A stretch of DNA of 64,000 nt from Phylloscopus collybita (Eukaryota > Chordata > Aves > Passeriformes > Phylloscopidae), in assembly GCA_027886175.1 (NCBI GenBank), contig JAJNNQ010000075.1:3141001-3205000 (forward strand), read 5' to 3'. Numbering within the stretch: position 1 is the stretch's first letter; each line of letters starts with the position of its first letter. Of this stretch, positions 44,557 to 56,172 are shown in pieces. The translations under genes and the position numbers were made by a program. Below the pieces are notes generated by a model. It was not told the DNA's origin, did no database searches, and worked only from the letters and a program-made list of their open reading frames with translations.

Positions 44557-46104
44557 CTGTGCATCCCACAAGTGTCCCTGTACAGAGATGCAGAGCTAGA
44601 CACAGGATTTTTAGACTCATCCAGGGCCATGAAATAGGGATCTGAGAAGGCTCAAAATGAAATTTACAATTTAAGGTTAGGAAGCAGAAAACTTTCCCCA
44701 GGGAAACTATATGGAAATGTCCTTACTCTGATTGCTGTGTGGGTGGGGGAAGTGGCTGGGCCAGGGCTGGGATGGCTGAAAGGGATGAATGGCCTCACTA
44801 GGTCCATCAGCAAGTCTCTGCCAACTGGGACATGTCTGGCCACAGTACAACATAGAGAGAGCATCTCCCAATGTTTACACAACCCGCACTCAGTGGCAGT
44901 GTGATGAATTGGCAGGGTGGCTCTTCGGACTCATTTCAGCTGTGTTTTGGTGACAGGAGGCGCCTTTTCCTCTAACATTTCTCACATGCCAGGGCCAATT
45001 GCTCTTCTTCAGCCAAAAAAGCCAGCCCTTTTCCTGAAATGACAGCTCCTTCTGCAAAGCTGCAACTCCCCCATTCAGAAATAAAACAGTGGGCATACAA
45101 GTTTAATCCCTATTACTTGCGCGTGACGGTCCCAATTGAAAACCACCAGGGCGAATACCTCTGTCACCCACAATCAGATGCAATGCTGCATCTCAGCTCA
45201 CCATGTAAATCTCACCCTGGGCAGGGGAAATCTGGGCAGCCATGGAAAAAGGAGGCAGAAATGCCCACCACCTTCCTGTTGTAGCATCTACCAGCACAAG
45301 CGAGGGCAGAAGCCTCCCTTTGGCAGAAACCTCTTTACTAAGAAATTTTCCTTCTTCTTAGTGCACAGATATCTCTGCCAACCTACAGTTAGAAGAAAAA
45401 TCCGCATCTTCCCCCCATCCTTTCTTGCAAGCACACATGGCAACTTAGCCATGCAGTTGAGCAGCTACTTTATTAATCTATTTCAGAGCATTTTCCCTCA
45501 CCCTGCTCAAGCCTCCTTCCCTACGTCTCCAGTGTGCTGAGATAAAACAAACATGGAGCCATTTCTTCCCTCCCGTAGAGCCTAAAGGTGCCAAAAGCAC
45601 CCTAAAAGTCTTTCTTGCCCTGTTTTGAAGCAGAGAAAGGCCAAGGAAGGAATTGCACATAAAACATCTCTCACAGCACGTTCTCCCCGAGGCAGAACAA
45701 GCAGAATGGAGGAGGCTGCTGAACACAGCAATAAATCCCACCAGGCACACGTACCACAGCTCTGCTCCCCCTTAAGTGCATCATGCCCTTGGGATGATGT
45801 GGTTCTCACAGGTATTCAGGCTATCCTGGCCCTACATCCCCTTTCAGAGGGAGAAGACCAAATCCTGCACTCCAATATGTCAGAAGGGCTACAGGATTTT
45901 GGCAGTCCACATTTTAAGGGGCTGGAGACAAGTAAAGGGGGATGTTTAGAAGGCAGGTGCTCATCACACTTAGGGAAACCTCACCTATTACGGAGATGTG
46001 AATCTAGATGCCTAAAATCAGGAACATCCAAATCCCCAAGCCCTTTTTAAAATGAGAGACAGAAATTCCCCATGGGAGGAACATTCAAAGTGCACATTTT
46101 TCGG

Positions 46105-46248
46105 ACTTCAAGTCCAGGTTGGATGGAGCATTGAACAACCTGGTCTAGTGGAAGATGTCCCTGCCATGGCAGGGGACTTGGAACTTTAAGATGATCTCTA
46201 AGGTTTCTTGCAACCCAAGCCATGCTGTGGTTTGATGATTCTGTGATT
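46105..46248 (+). mobile_element. CR1 LINE 3' end
   Basis: Landmarks: 'aagtccaggttggatggagc', 'aacaacctggtctagtggaa', 'atgtccctgccatggcaggg', 'gatctctaaggtttcttgca' and 'gatgattctgtgat'. 5'-truncated, plus orientation. Confidence 0.92.
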
Positions 46249-47797
46249 TTCCCTTTCCACCCTGGGCTGTCATAGCAGGTTCCTAAAAATGTCCAGTCAC
46301 CAGGTTTAGGAGGAGGTGAGACTATTTATCACCTAAAGGTATATGTTAGTGAACATGCCATGACATCTATGGTAAAATCTACAGCCCCTTCTGAGGAATG
46401 TCTGCTACTTCTTAGCCAGCTCATCTGTAAATGCTGTAAGGACCCTTCCTGTTCTCTGTTTTGCCTCTCATCCATTTTTCATTCTTGTATTTTAATTTGT
46501 TGCTTTTAGCTCTACATTTTTTGCAGATTACAAATAGCTGAGCAAATCCTACTGATGGCTTAGCAGGGAAACACTTCCCATCCAGTAAATCCCAGAGAGG
46601 CACAGCAGAGTCCAGCCAAGCATGACAAAGTCCAGAGACAGAAGAAGTTGTGCTGAGGTGAAGGATGAATCAGGGGAATAGAAAAGTGGAGCCCAGAGCC
46701 AGAGCAAAGGATCAGTAAAGCTGTGGGGGTCAGATGGGATTAGGCTGAGCTGGCTGTGACAACCAAAGAAGTTATGTCACCCATCAGGATGACACTAACC
46801 AGGGATGCTGCTGTTCAGTCTCAGCATGATATTTACTGGGATCAATACACCATTAGTGTATAGACACAGAAGAACTGAATTCTTTATTACCTCTTACACA
46901 CAATCCATAAAAGATGTACATCTCATCTATCACAGCCTGAAAAGCACCACTACACTCATTACCACACAACAGAAAGGATGGCTTCTTCCACATTGAAGCA
47001 AAAAAGATTTACTGTCAAATGTCCTCCCCTCTTCGTGGCTCCAGCCACCTTCTCTACAAATACCTGCCAAAAAGATGAGGCTCTGGGAAGTGCCCCTGAG
47101 GCTAAAACTGTAGGGTATGGCTTCCAGTGTGGTGGTCCAGCAGAGAGCTTTCCATCCTGGAATGCAATGAATCTGTCACCCTGTCTATGGTACACTTGGA
47201 GAAATGGATTTGGACCACTCTGGGGGGCTGCCTCATTGTAAGACTATCACAAGTAGTCTTTGGTCTCATGGATGAGGGCAGAGATGGCTGTGGAGATTTG
47301 CCAAAATTTTGTTTCATTCAGAGCTACCAACAACTGCAAGGACCTCCATCAGAGTAGGTTGTTTGCTGCAGGTAGGCATTAACAAGGTGAAATGGCACTG
47401 AGCTCTGAGCACAGTGACCCACACAGAGGCCACCACAGGCATTTGTAACCCACCAGGGTCCTCTCAGAGTGGTGAACTCAGAAGGATGCAGTAAAGTGAG
47501 TACCTGGGCACAGCAGGACAGGGCACTGAGACAGCCTCAGCAGGAAAACCAGCTTCTTGCATGACATGATTGCTGGAGGTGACACACCTCCACCACACAA
47601 AGCCACTAGTGTGCAACCAGCCTCTCCTCTCAGTGGGATGTATGGTCACTCTTTTGCTGGTCTGGCCATGCTCCAGCAGCTGATCCAGAGCAGAGCAAAG
47701 TGAACAGGCAGAGCACACCTTTTCCTGCATCCATCACAGTCTAACTGGTCATTACCCATCTCAACAGAGAGGATAATGCATTATTAGGCTTATCAAA
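46249..47797. other. Unannotated stretch
   Basis: No gene or repeat recognised. Open frames under 90 codons. Confidence 0.45.
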
Positions 47798-48085
47798 ATC
47801 ACAGAAACACAGAATAGTCTGGGTTGAAAGGGACCTCAAAGATCACTTACTTCCAACCCTGCTTCTACAGCAGGGACACCTCCCACTATTCCAGGTTGCT
47901 CCAAGCCCTGTCCAACCCGGCCTTGAACACTTCCAGGGATGGGGCATCTACAGCTTCTCTGGGCAACCTGGTCCAGACTCTCCTCACCTTCACAGTGAAG
48001 AATTTCTTCCTCATATTTAATCTAAATCTCTCCTCATTTAAAACCATTCCCCCTTGTCCTATCAATGTCTCCTTGTTCAAAAAGT
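47798..48085 (-). mobile_element. CR1 LINE 3' end, about 290 bp
   Basis: Plus-strand order: 'aatcacagaaacacagaata', 'tgggttgaaagggacctcaa', 'agcagggacacctcccacta', 'ggccttgaacacttccaggg', 'aagaatttcttcctcatatt' and 'ttaaaaccattcccccttgt'. Reverse-complement CR1. Confidence 0.94.
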
Positions 48086-48130
48086 ATAGAATTATAGAGC
48101 AGCTCAGGTTGGAAGGAAGCTTAAGTGAGA
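48086..48130 (-). mobile_element. Second CR1 3'-end fragment, abutting the first
   Basis: 'tatagaattatagagcagct' and 'caggttggaaggaagctta' restart the CR1 3' end in the same orientation immediately after the previous copy loses similarity. Two CR1 tails therefore lie head to tail, either as a nested insertion or as insertion at a CR1 target. Confidence 0.75.
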
Positions 48131-49648
48131 CATTCAGCCAGGTGCAATTTCACCTTTATCCCCAAAGTCTTTTTCTGGCAGGATGGAGAGGGAAAGCTGA
48201 GTTGTCATGCTGGGTTTCACCTGCTTGGCACTCACAGAGCTGCAGTTCCCTGGCAGCCAGGCTGGCTCCTTTTGCCTGGGTTGAATATGCCAAGCAATAC
48301 ATCTCTGAGAAAAATCCAGGCTGCCAAGCTGTGTTATGCTGTCTCCAGCTACCAATTATGCGGATAAATTGATTGTAGTTAGAGTGATAAAGTAGTACAA
48401 CAAATACACTTTCAGGAACCAGGCATTTTTCACACACCAGCTTTGAGGCTTCCTGCTGCTTTGATAAAGGACACAGAAAATTGTCTACAGGCTGTGGTGG
48501 AGGTAGAGACACAGACATGTGGAGGCTGAGGCAAACCAGCAAGAGATTCAAAATACACCAATTACTCCACACTTGTGCACTGTTGTGCAAGGCAGGTTGC
48601 TCAGATGCTTTTCCACCATAAAGCTCACTCCGACCAGCAGCCGCCTCAGAGGATACCCAGGACTGAAATAGCAAGGGGCAGACGTCAGGAATCAGAGTCA
48701 CTGGCAGGAGAGGGAAAGGAAGAGGAGTCGTGCTGCCTCTGTCCCCTGCCTAGATTAGATCTGTCTCATACCAGGCTGTTCTTCTCCCACTCACAACAGT
48801 ATCAAGTTCACCCAGAGAATCAGAGCTGCTAAGACTCTGGCATTAACAATTCCCAACTGTATTATTCTTTGTGAGCAGCTTACCTAAGAAAGTGTAAGAT
48901 TATTTTAAACACTGCTTTATTAATACACCCAGAATGGCTCAAGCCACTGGTTCTTGCCCAAGGGAGTTCAGCAGTGGAGCTCAGCATCTTGACTCACGGT
49001 ATTGGGACTGATATATGACTAGCCATGATCAGATGGCATATCTAAAAATACAGAGCCTGCAGTTTATTTTTCTTGGAAAATGGAAAGACACTCAAAGAAG
49101 CAGAGCCCAGTTTAGCATCACAGCAGGCTGGATTTTTGCTTTAAAGAAGCCAGCAGAATTTGCCCAAAAGAAGGTGCCATCTTAGGTTGTGTTACAGCCA
49201 TGGGATTAACCTGTGGCCCCAGCACCGTGGGGGTAACCTCTGGCTGCTGCTGTGGCTCTAACTCTGGATTACACAGGACAGGGAAGCTGATTGCACATCC
49301 CTGCCCTAGGAGACACAAGCAATAGGATTCCTCTTACCCAAAGGAAGCCTCTACACTGAGACCATGACCAACTGGGCTGGTCATCTGGTCCAGACTGGTG
49401 TTAATGAACTAAACAATGCAAAACGAACCCACCTTGCACCTTTCCCAGGGCAGTTGCCACAGACATCTCCACAGCTGTTACCAGGCTTGCTTTCTGTTGT
49501 CTCTTCTGTAGATTAAACAAGCCAAATTCTGCTGGTCTGCTCTGATGGGTCACTTTTGCTGGCCCTCAGGTCATTCCAGCTGGTTTGGTTTGGATGTTTT
49601 CCAAGGCAGAAACACATACCACCTTTCATTAGTCAATTTAACAGTATT

Positions 49649-49662
49649 TATTACATGTAATA
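49649..49662. other. 14-base perfect palindrome
   Basis: tattacatgtaata: a perfect AT-rich palindrome able to form a small cruciform or bind a dimeric factor. Chance occurrence is plausible in AT-rich DNA. Confidence 0.9.
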
Positions 49663-51906
49663 GTGCTTTTGTAGAAAATAATGTCTCCAAGTGACACAAA
49701 AGGCACATCAAACAGCACTCCCAACGTAACAAAGACTGAAGCTATCAGTACCAAGATGAAATTATGGAAAAGAATGATTCAGCAGTGACAGCAGCTTTTG
49801 CTCCTGATAAAAAATTTGCTTTGAGACCTTAAACACAAACTGGAGTAGGGCCTTGGTCTTCCCTCCATCATGCCATCCACTCCCCACACCTCAGTAAGTT
49901 CAAGACCTCACCAGCAGGGACAAGCTGGTACTGCCTATAATCACATCCCAGAGAGAGAAAATATCCCCTTAGATTTCTGAACCATCATGTTTCCACCAGA
50001 CTCAGGTCTCAGCAGGTTATTTCTGCACCAGGTGGGAGACAAAAGGGTACATGACCCCATAGCAAAACAAACCACCACCATCACAAACAGTACTAGCTGG
50101 ATTCTGCTGCCCAGCACCTTGTTCCATTTTTTTTTAGGAGAAAATTTATTATTTTGGCATTATGGTTTCCAGTAAATCACACATGATTCCCTCCTTCCCT
50201 TCCTGAAAATTTCCTAGAGCACTTCTGCACATTGTGGTTAGAGGGATGGTTTCAGCCATAAGGAAGCTGAGGCACCTCCCCAGTTTTTTTGTCCCCTGTG
50301 AGGCCCCTCACACAGAACTTGCTGCAAGGACAGGATCTGTAATTCTCAACAGCTGAGAACACAAAGGAACACATCCCCTCCAGAATAAAAGGGGAAAAAA
50401 AAATCAGCAAATGTACCAGCTTCTTCCAGAGGCAGCAATTTTAGGAATCACTTGTAAGCAAGCAGCAGGGTGATTGTTGGGGTTCTTTTCTTCCCAAATG
50501 GGGCCCTTTCTTTTCTTTCCCGTTCCTATAGGGCTTTTCATCACTGTGGCATTTCCTATGATAATCCCCCAGATTTATGCTGCCCTGTTCCAGATCAGAG
50601 CATTGCTGAGCTCTGTGCACATCTAACAAAAGACAGCCATGCCCTGAGCCCTTCCAAATCTCTCCAAACCATGCAAAAAAGGGAATGGGAGAGGAGGATT
50701 AACATGTTTGCAGAGAGTGAGCAGGGAGAGGATGTCTTTCTCTAAAGCCTTTTTTTAGGTTTGTGGGTTCAAGTACCAGATTTTCTGAGTTGCAGGTGTC
50801 CTTCCTCCTGGGCTAGGTTACTCAGACAGTAAAAAACCCCCAAAAGTTGAACAGATGGCCCTGGAAGCCTCCTACTGACCCTTTCCAAGTTTGTGGTCAC
50901 TGCTAAGTCAGAGCAGGTGGAGATACCAGACTGGGTGCCTAAGTTCCCTGCCACTTCCTTGCCATGGGTTTTCAAACGTTCCTCTGGCCTCTGCATCCTT
51001 GCAGGGGCACAGCACATCTTGAGTTCAAGGTTTTCAGGCTCAGCCCTGCCACACTGCGCTTCCCACTGCCACAAACACAGAAGCAGAGTGCTGAGAGCTC
51101 TCTGGGGGCTCTTCAACCATGCAGGACCAACAATCCTTCCAATTCCTGCTCTGCAGCCAGAGCTGGGCAAGAGCCACTCCACCCAGCATTGACCTCCCAG
51201 GGCATGGTGCCCAAGTAATGCCAAAGCCCAGAGCTTGTGTAGCTTTACCCTTCAAGCACCAGTGTCTCTGTGAGCCCAGTGACAAACAAAACCAACAGGA
51301 AATACTTTGCTGGGAATGGGGAGAGTTCTGCAATGAGGTTATGACACTGGACATTAAGTTCTTGGCAATTAGTTTCTGAATCTTTGAAAAAAATACCCAA
51401 AAAAAAGTACAAGAGGTGACTGGCCAGACCTGGACTGGGGGACCAGAAAGCAGGACCCTCCAAAGGATCCCAGTGAGGTTTGGATCAGTAGGGGCAGCTG
51501 AGACATGACATGCTTTGTTGGGTGGACAAAGAGTCCTGGTCCCTCACTTTGCTGGTGCCTTGAACTGAAGAATCTTGTCAGAACCCTCACAGTTGTGAGA
51601 CTTGTGGTAAACTGGGCAGACTGGGATGGAGAGAGGAATACTGGCTCACCCTCAAAGGAAGCATTTATAACAGGTGAGGGACTTCATACCCCTTGCCATG
51701 CAAGAACTGGAGATAGGCAGGACCAACATGCTCCGAAGCAGACACTCAGGAAAGACCTCAGGGTTGCCCAGAGGAGCAGCTCTTTGTGTGCTGCAGATAT
51801 CTTCATTTTTCTTGCAGCTCAACAGGCCCATCAGCAAAAATGCCATGGTCTGGGGAGAAAAATAGAGGGGGAGCCAGTGGCCAGCAAAGCCTTCCCAAAT
51901 ACGCAG

Positions 51907-51946
<40 letters not shown>
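51907..51946. repeat. (CAGG)10 microsatellite
   Basis: Ten perfect CAGG units with a partial unit before. Long and uninterrupted, hence probably polymorphic in length. Confidence 0.95.
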
Positions 51947-51947
<1 letters not shown>

Positions 51948-53771
51948 AACTGGCTCCTACACTCTTCCTCCCCCGTGCCTGACTCACCCAACAGGAGCCA
52001 TGGCCATCATTTTAGGGCATCACTTGTCTTTCCCTCTCCCTCATCAAGCAGATAAATCACAGCTGGATCCCATCAGCAGAGGCCTCATAATGGTGAGAGT
52101 TTGATTTCCCTCCTTACACAAACACACAGATGGGGAGTCTGTTCAGAGGCAGGGATACAAAATAATGGTGGCCTCCAGCCCTTGCAGTCCTCTGAGGACA
52201 GCAAGTGATAGCCTAGAGAGTGCTGGGAAGGGCCTGTGATCCTGAGCAGTTGGCAGAGGACACAGACTGTGCCTTGCAGAGTTACTGATGTCAGGTAGGT
52301 ACAGCTGCCTCTAGACCCTGCTGAGATGCCATCAAGAGAGCCAGCTGGACCATCTTTTGTGGCTCTCTGCAGCCTCTGTTGCCCATGCTGACAGTCAGGT
52401 AAAAAGCCTGGGGGTTTTGAATGTCACTGGGGAAGCCCAGTGACAATCCAAGCCCTCCTTCTCCAGGGGAGTTCACATTTCTTTGTCTATTTAGTGTTTC
52501 TATCCCTTCATTGCAGAAAAGGGACAAAGGTCGTCCCTTGAAACAGATTCTAAGAATAGAGAGAGCTCTGATCTTTTCCTCCAGTCCTTCCAGGTATACC
52601 TTAGGCATAACCAGCATGAATGTCTCAGGGTTCAGATCCCAAATGAGCAAGTCCCAGGATCTTCCAGATGTCCCAGCATGAGACACCTGAATCACCAAAA
52701 GAACAGCAAAGAATGACCTCTCAATAGCCCAGCAGGTGAAGACACATGTTGCTCTCTTTGGCTCCAAATGAGCAAGGATCACAAGCTAAAAGCCAGGCTG
52801 GAGACAGATGTCAGCCCCAATCTTCAAGGTTCTTTCAACTGGACTTCCCTTGGATTCTACCAAAAGCAGCAGAAAAACCCTGAATCTGCTTTCAGGATCT
52901 GCCCATTTGCCATGCTAGCACTTCCACAAAGCAGCAGCTCAAGAGCCACCAAAGAGGAGTATGTTCCCACACTGCTCTCCATGGGAACACACATGTCACT
53001 TCTTTATGATAAGGAAGTGTGGTGGGGTTGAAGAACACCTGATCTAGGTGGAAAGTTCCTACGTATCTGGGGAGAGCCCTGTTGCCCACATATTTCCCCC
53101 TAAATCAACGATGACTCCTGGAGCATGGTCCAGTGCAGAAATTTCTCCAACCCTGGTCCACCTGTGAGAACCTACATGGTTCTCTGGGTCAGTTCTGATT
53201 CACAGCATCCCATAATAGCCTTGGAGACCATGGACAATCAAGATTTTAGGGCTCATAGGCAGTGCATATCACAGAGACATACATGAATGTTTTCCAGTGC
53301 TTTTTAAGGCCTGAGGATCTTCTGGGGCATATTTAGAAGAAAGAAGAGTAGTTAGAGAGAGTGAAATGGATGTAAACTCTCCTCTGTGCCATTAACTTTA
53401 TCTGCCATGGCAAAGAGTTACTCACCTGGCAAGCTCACATTGTTGCCTCTCCATCAAGCCTGCCGCTAAAAAGAGGTTTTCCAGACAGGACAATGAAGAT
53501 CTCACCATTCAGTGTCTTCCATGCAGTGAGGATCCCACTCTTTGGTGACCTCCACAGAGTCATGACCATAGGTAAAGACTCCTCAGTTTTCTGAACTCTG
53601 TTATGTCTACGTCCAACACCTTCTTGGGTAAGAATTCTCCTTCGCTGCTGAAGAAAATAACTAATTTGTGAGGATCTGTTCAGTATAACAGAGCCTAAAT
53701 TCAGCTTCCAAAAAAACCACAGGCATGTTCAGATGCTGGATTTGGGTCCTTGCAGAGCTGGTCAACAGACA

Positions 53772-53865
53772 CCTTGAAAGCTGATCTGGCCATGTGCCTT
53801 GAGCCTGTCTCAGCTCTGTTAAAGTTCATTATGCAGTGCCCAATCTCAATCTCTTCTCCCACAGC
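53772..53865 (-). repeat. Dispersed repeat copy A (tRNA-SINE-like, decayed)
   Basis: It shares its layout with 55918-56013: cttgaaa(g/a)ctg(a/c)tctggccatgtg, then attatgc, then tgtcc/tgccc-aat and catctcttctc-type sequence. On the minus strand the related copy carries a B-box-like GGTTCAAATC. Copy A has GGCTCAAGGC at this position, so it is more decayed. Confidence 0.45.
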
Positions 53866-54855
53866 AGGGGATCCTGCTGTGGATCAAAGGGGATCATAGG
53901 GGATCAAAGGATGTTCAATTTCCCTTTTTGAATAGAACTGGAAGAATACACCCTTCTCTTGACAAAAACAGGACACATCTCCCCAGAGGGATGTGTGGTA
54001 TCAGCTTTCTCTCCACCTTCCTCAAGAGCTGTCTGGTCTCCTGCTTCTCTGCACTGTGCTGCAGAAGACTTTTAACTGGAGCCCTATTCTACATGGCAAA
54101 GTTAAGGGATTGCTAGGAATTACCGTGGGCTAGCAGCATCCTTCCCTGATGTAATTATTAGTCCTTCTACATGCTGATTTGGACTGAGCCAATACCTCCT
54201 TCCACCTGCAATCTCACTCCAAGATTTAATATTGTTGTACATTCAATGAACAAGCTTGAAAATTTTCCACTTACTAAAGCTTTACTGTTTTTTTCTGCCT
54301 TTCTCGCTCCCTCTGGGCGGGTGATAAATGACTGAAAATCAAGAGATGATAGAAGCTCTTCATTTATCAGCTATGGTTGCAACTTCTCCTGAAGCTGAGT
54401 GTGGGAACTGGGTCTGGGACAAAGCATGGCCCTGAGCCCGGATGTGCCTTCTCCACCTTAACAGCAGCATCTGCTTCCCAATATGGCATGTTCTGCACTA
54501 TCTCAGGCACAACTTGAAACTTTGCAGCTGTTGCCACTCAGAGTCTAGCTCTAAATCCAGCAAGGAGGGAGAGGCTGGGATAGTGGGGGAGTGCAGGGCA
54601 CTGATTATCCCGTGCACAGGGATGGGAATGCAGCTCTCATGAATCATGTGGAAGCATAAAACCAAACCAGTCCTCACACAGGAAGGACCAGATAGTCCCA
54701 GAGAAGGTGGACAGAGTGCAGGTAAAAATAGCTCATCCTGGAGAAAAGTCTTCTCTTTCTTACAGTCTCATATTTGTAACTTCAGACAGCCATTCCCTAA
54801 ACATAAAAATTTTGTGGACAGGCAACTAAAGCATTTATCACCATAGGCATTTAGA
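53866..54855. other. Unannotated stretch with an inverted repeat
   Basis: No gene recognised. Short GGGATCA-type tandem units occur at 53882-53908 ('ggatcaaagg' and 'ggatcatagg' in series). A 10-bp inverted repeat lies at 54322-54369. Confidence 0.45.
54322..54369. other. Inverted repeat, 10-bp arms
   Basis: tgataaatga (54322-54331) and tcatttatca (54360-54369) are perfect reverse complements separated by 28 bases. AAGAG and CTCTT inside (54341-54345, 54356-54360) can pair further. It can be drawn as a stem with an internal bulge. Confidence 0.75.
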
Positions 54856-55052
54856 ATGATAGAATCATAGAATTCTAGAATGGTCTGGGTTGGAAGAGAC
54901 TAATAAAGACCATCTAGTTCCAGCCCCCTGCCATGGCAGACGCTTTTCACTAGGGCAGGTTGCTCCAAGTCCCATCCAGCCTGACCTTGAACACTTCCAG
55001 GGATGGGGCAGCCACAGCTTCTCTGGGAAGTCTGTCCTGGTGCCTCGATAGG
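54856..55052 (-). mobile_element. CR1 LINE 3' end, about 200 bp
   Basis: Plus-strand landmarks: 'tgatagaatcatagaattct', 'ggtctgggttggaagagact', 'gaccatctagttccagcccc', 'tgaacacttccagggatggg' and 'cacagcttctctgggaag'. Reverse-complement, 5'-truncated CR1. Confidence 0.94.
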
Positions 55053-55917
55053 GTCCAAGTTCACCCACCCTGCCCAACATTAGACCATGGGTTGGTTTCT
55101 TCTCTTTGTTCTTACCCCTGTTGAACTTCCAGGATGGAGGGATCTGAAGGCAAGATGACCACCTAGACAGGGCTCATGAAGACTTTCCAATCACAGTTGT
55201 TTCCCAAGCAAAAACCAAAGAAAGTGAGAAACAAATGAAAGTTCAGCCATGTGCCTGAGCTAGAGGGTAGTTGTGGAAGGCTGGATGCCTGGATCAGGGG
55301 GCTCATAAAGCCAAGGCGGATGTTCCTGAAACTGAGGGAACAATCTGCTCCTCAATGTGAGGAAACTCAAAATAGAAAATCAATAAAATAACCAGACAAA
55401 AAGGATCAGCTCAGTCTTCCTGGGAAAGATCCAAGGGTAAAAAAGTAATTCCAGAAAATGAGGCCAACCTTCTCTAATAATCATAGCTACTGTTTGTGCT
55501 CCAGTGAGACATGCATGTGTGGAGTTTACCTCTCCTCTATTTATGGATTTGGCCTCTTGACCTGGAATTCAATGCCTCTCGGTTGATCCTGTCGTGTTGT
55601 GACAGGCTATATCCTGCATGTTTATTGCATTGGCACCAGTGTTGTCTTTATCTAAAGTGTGATGCAGGCCAGGGATGATACTAAAATCCAGCATCCATCC
55701 TCTCTGTATTTCTAAACAACTAAATTTGATGTAAGCTCTCACTTTTTTCCTGCCTTTTCTCCCAGAAGAAATCTCCAAAGCTACTGAAAAGCTCCTGGGG
55801 AGAACATCTGTGCAAATCAAAAAAAGTACCAGTATAGAACCCAGTTTAGAGCAAGAAGTGGGACTTGAGGTGGAACTTGGGGGATTTTGAGTCCTTAGTG
55901 CATCAATCAGCAGAGAT
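55053..55917. other. Unannotated non-coding stretch
   Basis: No gene recognised. A 142-codon minus frame (55569-55997) runs into the dispersed repeat copy B and has no domain. Confidence 0.4.
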
Positions 55918-56013
55918 GTCTTGAAAACTGCTCTGGCCATGTGATTTGAACCCATCTCAATAATGGGATAATCCATTATGCTTTGTCCAATGTCCATCTC
56001 TTCTCATGTAGCC
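55918..56013 (-). repeat. Dispersed repeat copy B (tRNA-SINE-like)
   Basis: Related to 53772-53865 in the same orientation, about 2.1 kb away. On the minus strand it reads ATTGGACAAAGCATAATGG and then, after about 20 bases, GGTTCAAATC (plus 55943-55952). The latter matches the Pol III B-box core. This is compatible with the head of a tRNA-derived SINE. Confidence 0.45.
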
Positions 56014-56120
56014 AAGGGTGTAGAGATACTTAAATCTCCACTCTGAGAGAGACCTGACATCCACAATGACTCTACCACCAGCAGGGAAGGGCTGTATGAG
56101 GATGGAGGAACATGTTGGAG

Positions 56121-56172
56121 GGCTCCTTGGCAGAGCATCAGACTCTCTATTGCCACCCATGCTCAGCCATTT
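56121..56172 (+). repeat. tRNA-Lys-like fragment (decayed)
   Basis: gagcatcagact (56133-56144) is identical to the D-arm to anticodon-stem junction of vertebrate tRNA-Lys (family sequence GTAGAGCATCAGACTTTTAATCTG). The preceding ggctccttggca resembles the TAGCTCAGTCGGT D-stem. The T-arm is only faintly recognisable (atttcagccc). It cannot fold as a functional tRNA. A tRNA pseudogene or SINE head is the likely origin. Confidence 0.35.

Larger units (their letters stand above)
44117..46104 (+). other. Presumed start of first intron
   Basis: If the promoter is real, this is intron 1. No coding exon is recognised. It contains two E-boxes, a (CA)7 repeat and a short CpG-dense stretch at 45115-45155 that may be an intronic regulatory element. 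Confidence 0.4.
48131..53771. other. Long unannotated stretch
   Basis: About 5.6 kb without a recognised gene. It contains a (CAGG)10 microsatellite and a 14-base palindrome at 49649-49662. Open frames up to 199 codons (51505-52104 plus) span the CAGG repeat and show repeated Ala-Gly-Arg-Gln, so they are not credible proteins. Confidence 0.5.

Noticed and set aside
47824..48372. 182-codon plus-strand ORF
   Set aside because: Its first half is antisense CR1 3' sequence, a common source of spurious frames.
51505..52104. 199-codon plus-strand ORF
   Set aside because: It runs through the CAGG microsatellite (Ala-Gly-Arg-Gln repeats) and has no recognisable motif.
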